Assembly (NCBI GenBank): GCA_009788065.1
Contig: WQSF01000013.1
Coordinates: 9,920-44,093, forward strand
Source of the DNA: Treponema sp.
Lineage (GTDB): Bacteria; Spirochaetota; Spirochaetia; Treponematales; Breznakiellaceae
Direction: 5' to 3'
Length of the DNA stretch: 34,174 nt
A program made the position numbers and the translations under genes. The notes beneath the pieces were generated by a model. That model saw only the letters and a program-made list of their open reading frames with translations. It was not told the origin of the DNA and searched no databases. Positions 32,436 through 34,174 of the stretch are shown piece after piece. Position 1 is the stretch's first letter. Every line of letters starts with the position of its first letter.

Positions 32436-34085
32436 ATGGCTGCAAATGCTTATAATGGGGACATGGACCCCGAACTTGCCGCGTTGCTGGGAACCGCAGG
32501 CTCTGACAACAGCCCGCTTCCCGATTTCAGCGATATTTTCGGTGAGAAAAATAAAGACGACTTTGCGGACATCTCAAGTTCTTCAGGCGGAGATGTTGAC
32601 ATGTCAGCATCCGAGTTCCCGCAGGTAACAAAACGTCTTGAAGATAAGGGACACGCTTTTTTTAACGATCCGAATTATTATAAATCCGCTCTTTCCAACG
32701 AAGGCGAAATCGCGCAAAGAGTTCATACAATTTTACAGAAATATTTAACATCGAAAGATCCAAAAGATCGAAGCGTATTCCGAATGCAGTTTATTTCTCC
32801 TTTTTGGGAATTTCTTTTTAGCATTGCGCGAAAAGCCACAGGAAGACTGCAGCCGTGTAAAAAATACCTTCTGCGTTTCGGGCTTTTGCATCCGAGTTTT
32901 CTTAATCCCGAAGTCAGAGAATTTTTTAGTAAAATAATAGACGATAACACGCTTGATCAGCCGATTTATTATCTTGACGAATGGCTCAACGGCATCGGTG
33001 TTAGTAAAATTCGCCCTTCCAGTACCGACGAAGTGCGGGTATCAAAAGGAAACGCCCAGACAAAAGTGCAGGCGCTGCTGGAAAAAGCGCAGGGTAAATT
33101 CGACGGTTCCAGAGTCTTGCTTAAAACAAGAGAAAAAGAACGTGAAGAAATCGAAAAAATATTACGTGACAGAATGTCGGCAGTTTTTGAACGGACTCCT
33201 TTAAATGAATATCCCGAAGTGAGCGATTGCTTGAACGAAGGGCAAAAAGCCTCGATATCGGAAATTCAAAATCTGTTTAAAATGATGATGAAAAACGATC
33301 ACGAACTAGAAATAAGCATAAGGGATTTTATTAACGCGCAAGCCGATGTCGAACATTTAAAAGATAAGCTCGAAGCCGAAGGCGGCGCCGTCGCTGTAGA
33401 CACGGGAGCGATCGATACAGAATGGGGAACTATCCGCCAGATGGCGAAAATGACTGTCGGACGGCAGGGAAATCACTTTCCCGTACTCACCTCCGAATAT
33501 TTTCACAGTGTTCCAAACGAAGTGGCTACCCGCGAAAATATCGTTACCATGCTTGCAAAAATCGAAAGTATCGACTCTGAAGCGTATTGCCGCATTTATA
33601 AAAACAGATTAAACCGCATTGTTCCATATGTTCTTTTAATTCCTACATACGGCGACATGGGTTTTTGCTGGGAGCCGTTTGATCGCTACAACCGCGCGAC
33701 AAGCCGCGGAAGAATTATAGTCCCGATGTATCCGAGAAATCTGTACCTTGCGGTTCTTACCGCCGTAGCGGATCTTCGCTGGCAGGTCGCAAAAGAAAAA
33801 GCTTCGTTTTACTGGATGGAAGAAGGATTAACAGGTCATTACTACCAGTGGTTCCAGTCCACAAGGCAAAAAGGCGATATTAAAGAATATTTTATCCGCG
33901 ATTATATTTTATGGATGACTAAAGAAGCCGAAGGCATCCAAAAACTAGACAAAGATGTCCGCGGCACTTTCTGGCGCCATATGCCGTTCACCAAAGCGGT
34001 AAAAGAAAAACTTAAAAACCGCAGTTTTGTTTATCAGGAACTCTATCAGCGCGATGTCAACCGCTCCATGTCAGATGGGTATTGA
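32436..34085 (+). CDS. Conserved-looking 549-aa protein of unknown function
   Basis: I do not recognise this protein. The first 65 residues are acidic and Ser/Gly-rich (low complexity, probably disordered). Next is a helical region (about 70-200), then a charged coiled-coil-like stretch (about 210-320: LLEKAQGKFDGSRVLLKTRE, EEIEKILRDRMSAVFE, DVEHLKDKLEAEGG). The C-terminal part (about 330-540) is Trp/Tyr-rich with VPYVLLIPTYGDMGFCWEPF, GRIIVPMYPRNLYLAVLTAV and ADLRWQVAKEKASFYWMEEG. No signal peptide or TM helix, so cytoplasmic. Possible alternative start Met10, but the consensus promoter sits correctly for the first ATG. Confidence 0.85.
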   Translation: MAANAYNGDMDPELAALLGTAGSDNSPLPDFSDIFGEKNKDDFADISSSSGGDVDMSASEFPQVTKRLEDKGHAFFNDPNYYKSALSNEGEIAQRVHTILQKYLTSKDPKDRSVFRMQFISPFWEFLFSIARKATGRLQPCKKYLLRFGLLHPSFLNPEVREFFSKIIDDNTLDQPIYYLDEWLNGIGVSKIRPSSTDEVRVSKGNAQTKVQALLEKAQGKFDGSRVLLKTREKEREEIEKILRDRMSAVFERTPLNEYPEVSDCLNEGQKASISEIQNLFKMMMKNDHELEISIRDFINAQADVEHLKDKLEAEGGAVAVDTGAIDTEWGTIRQMAKMTVGRQGNHFPVLTSEYFHSVPNEVATRENIVTMLAKIESIDSEAYCRIYKNRLNRIVPYVLLIPTYGDMGFCWEPFDRYNRATSRGRIIVPMYPRNLYLAVLTAVADLRWQVAKEKASFYWMEEGLTGHYYQWFQSTRQKGDIKEYFIRDYILWMTKEAEGIQKLDKDVRGTFWRHMPFTKAVKEKLKNRSFVYQELYQRDVNRSMSDGY

Positions 34086-34101
34086 TAACCGGCACACGAC
34101 A

Positions 34102-34173
34102 TTACGGTAATTTTTCGACGTTTACAGTAACACCTAATATACCATTAACCCAAACGGCTATACCATGATAACC
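34102..34173 (-). CDS. Possible 3' end of a gene running off the window
   Basis: On the minus strand one frame is open from the window edge for 23 codons (GYHGIAVWVNGILGVTVNVE and on) to TAA at 34104-34102. The residue pattern looks protein-like, and the other features nearby do not explain the stretch. It is too short to identify. Confidence 0.35.
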   Translation of the reverse strand, partial: GYHGIAVWVNGILGVTVNVEKLP

Positions 34174-34174
34174 A

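Overview
This window most likely comes from a spirochaete of the Treponema lineage (inference). The evidence is a short archaeal-type PheRS beta subunit (the form established for spirochaetes), a ChvE/GguAB-type monosaccharide ABC transporter, a DUF4954 beta-helix protein (to my knowledge mainly spirochaetes and Bacteroidetes), lipoproteins with spirochaete-like lipoboxes, and moderate GC by eye. I see no phage, IS, CRISPR, rRNA or tRNA genes.

Layout. (1) 55-969, minus: a multi-pass membrane protein, divergent from (2) a plus-strand operon at 1086-5373: gpsA, two tandem membrane GGDEF proteins and ffh, with ATGA overlaps or a short gap. (3) 5417-21440, minus: a run of 12 genes (plus one open stretch of uncertain status) that reads as one carbohydrate-uptake operon. 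In transcription order: CIA30/CBM-like secreted protein, 59-codon open stretch, 979-aa solute-binding protein with two extra beta-sandwich regions, two CUT1 permeases, NHL/TPR membrane-anchored protein, YIP1 membrane protein, DUF5696 lipoprotein, a second permease pair, solute-binding protein, GH130 phosphorylase, and a paralogous solute-binding protein. No CUT1 ATPase is encoded. A near-consensus promoter and a 40-bp palindrome precede it. (4) aroA (minus), carrying an in-frame repeat insertion. (5) An XRE regulator and a small lipoprotein, divergent around an inverted-repeat operator. (6) DUF4954 protein (plus). (7) chvE-gguA-gguB (minus), with an attenuator after chvE and a strong terminator at the end. 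(8) pheT and a 549-aa protein of unknown function (plus). (9) The last 70 bases may hold the 3' end of another minus-strand gene.

How it works together (inference): the large operon probably captures an oligosaccharide in the periplasm (three solute-binding proteins, a CBM-like protein, a possible hydrolase-like DUF5696 lipoprotein), imports it through two permease pairs driven by an ATPase encoded elsewhere, and phosphorolyses it in the cytoplasm with the GH130 enzyme, pointing to beta-mannosides. The NHL-YIP1-DUF5696 trio is the least understood part.

A second theme is promoter geometry. gpsA, the DUF4954 gene, pheT and the 549-aa gene lack a Shine-Dalgarno sequence and have a promoter whose -10 box ends 5-6 nt before the ATG, so their mRNAs should be leaderless; aroA is similar. 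The transporter genes mostly have clear Shine-Dalgarno sites.
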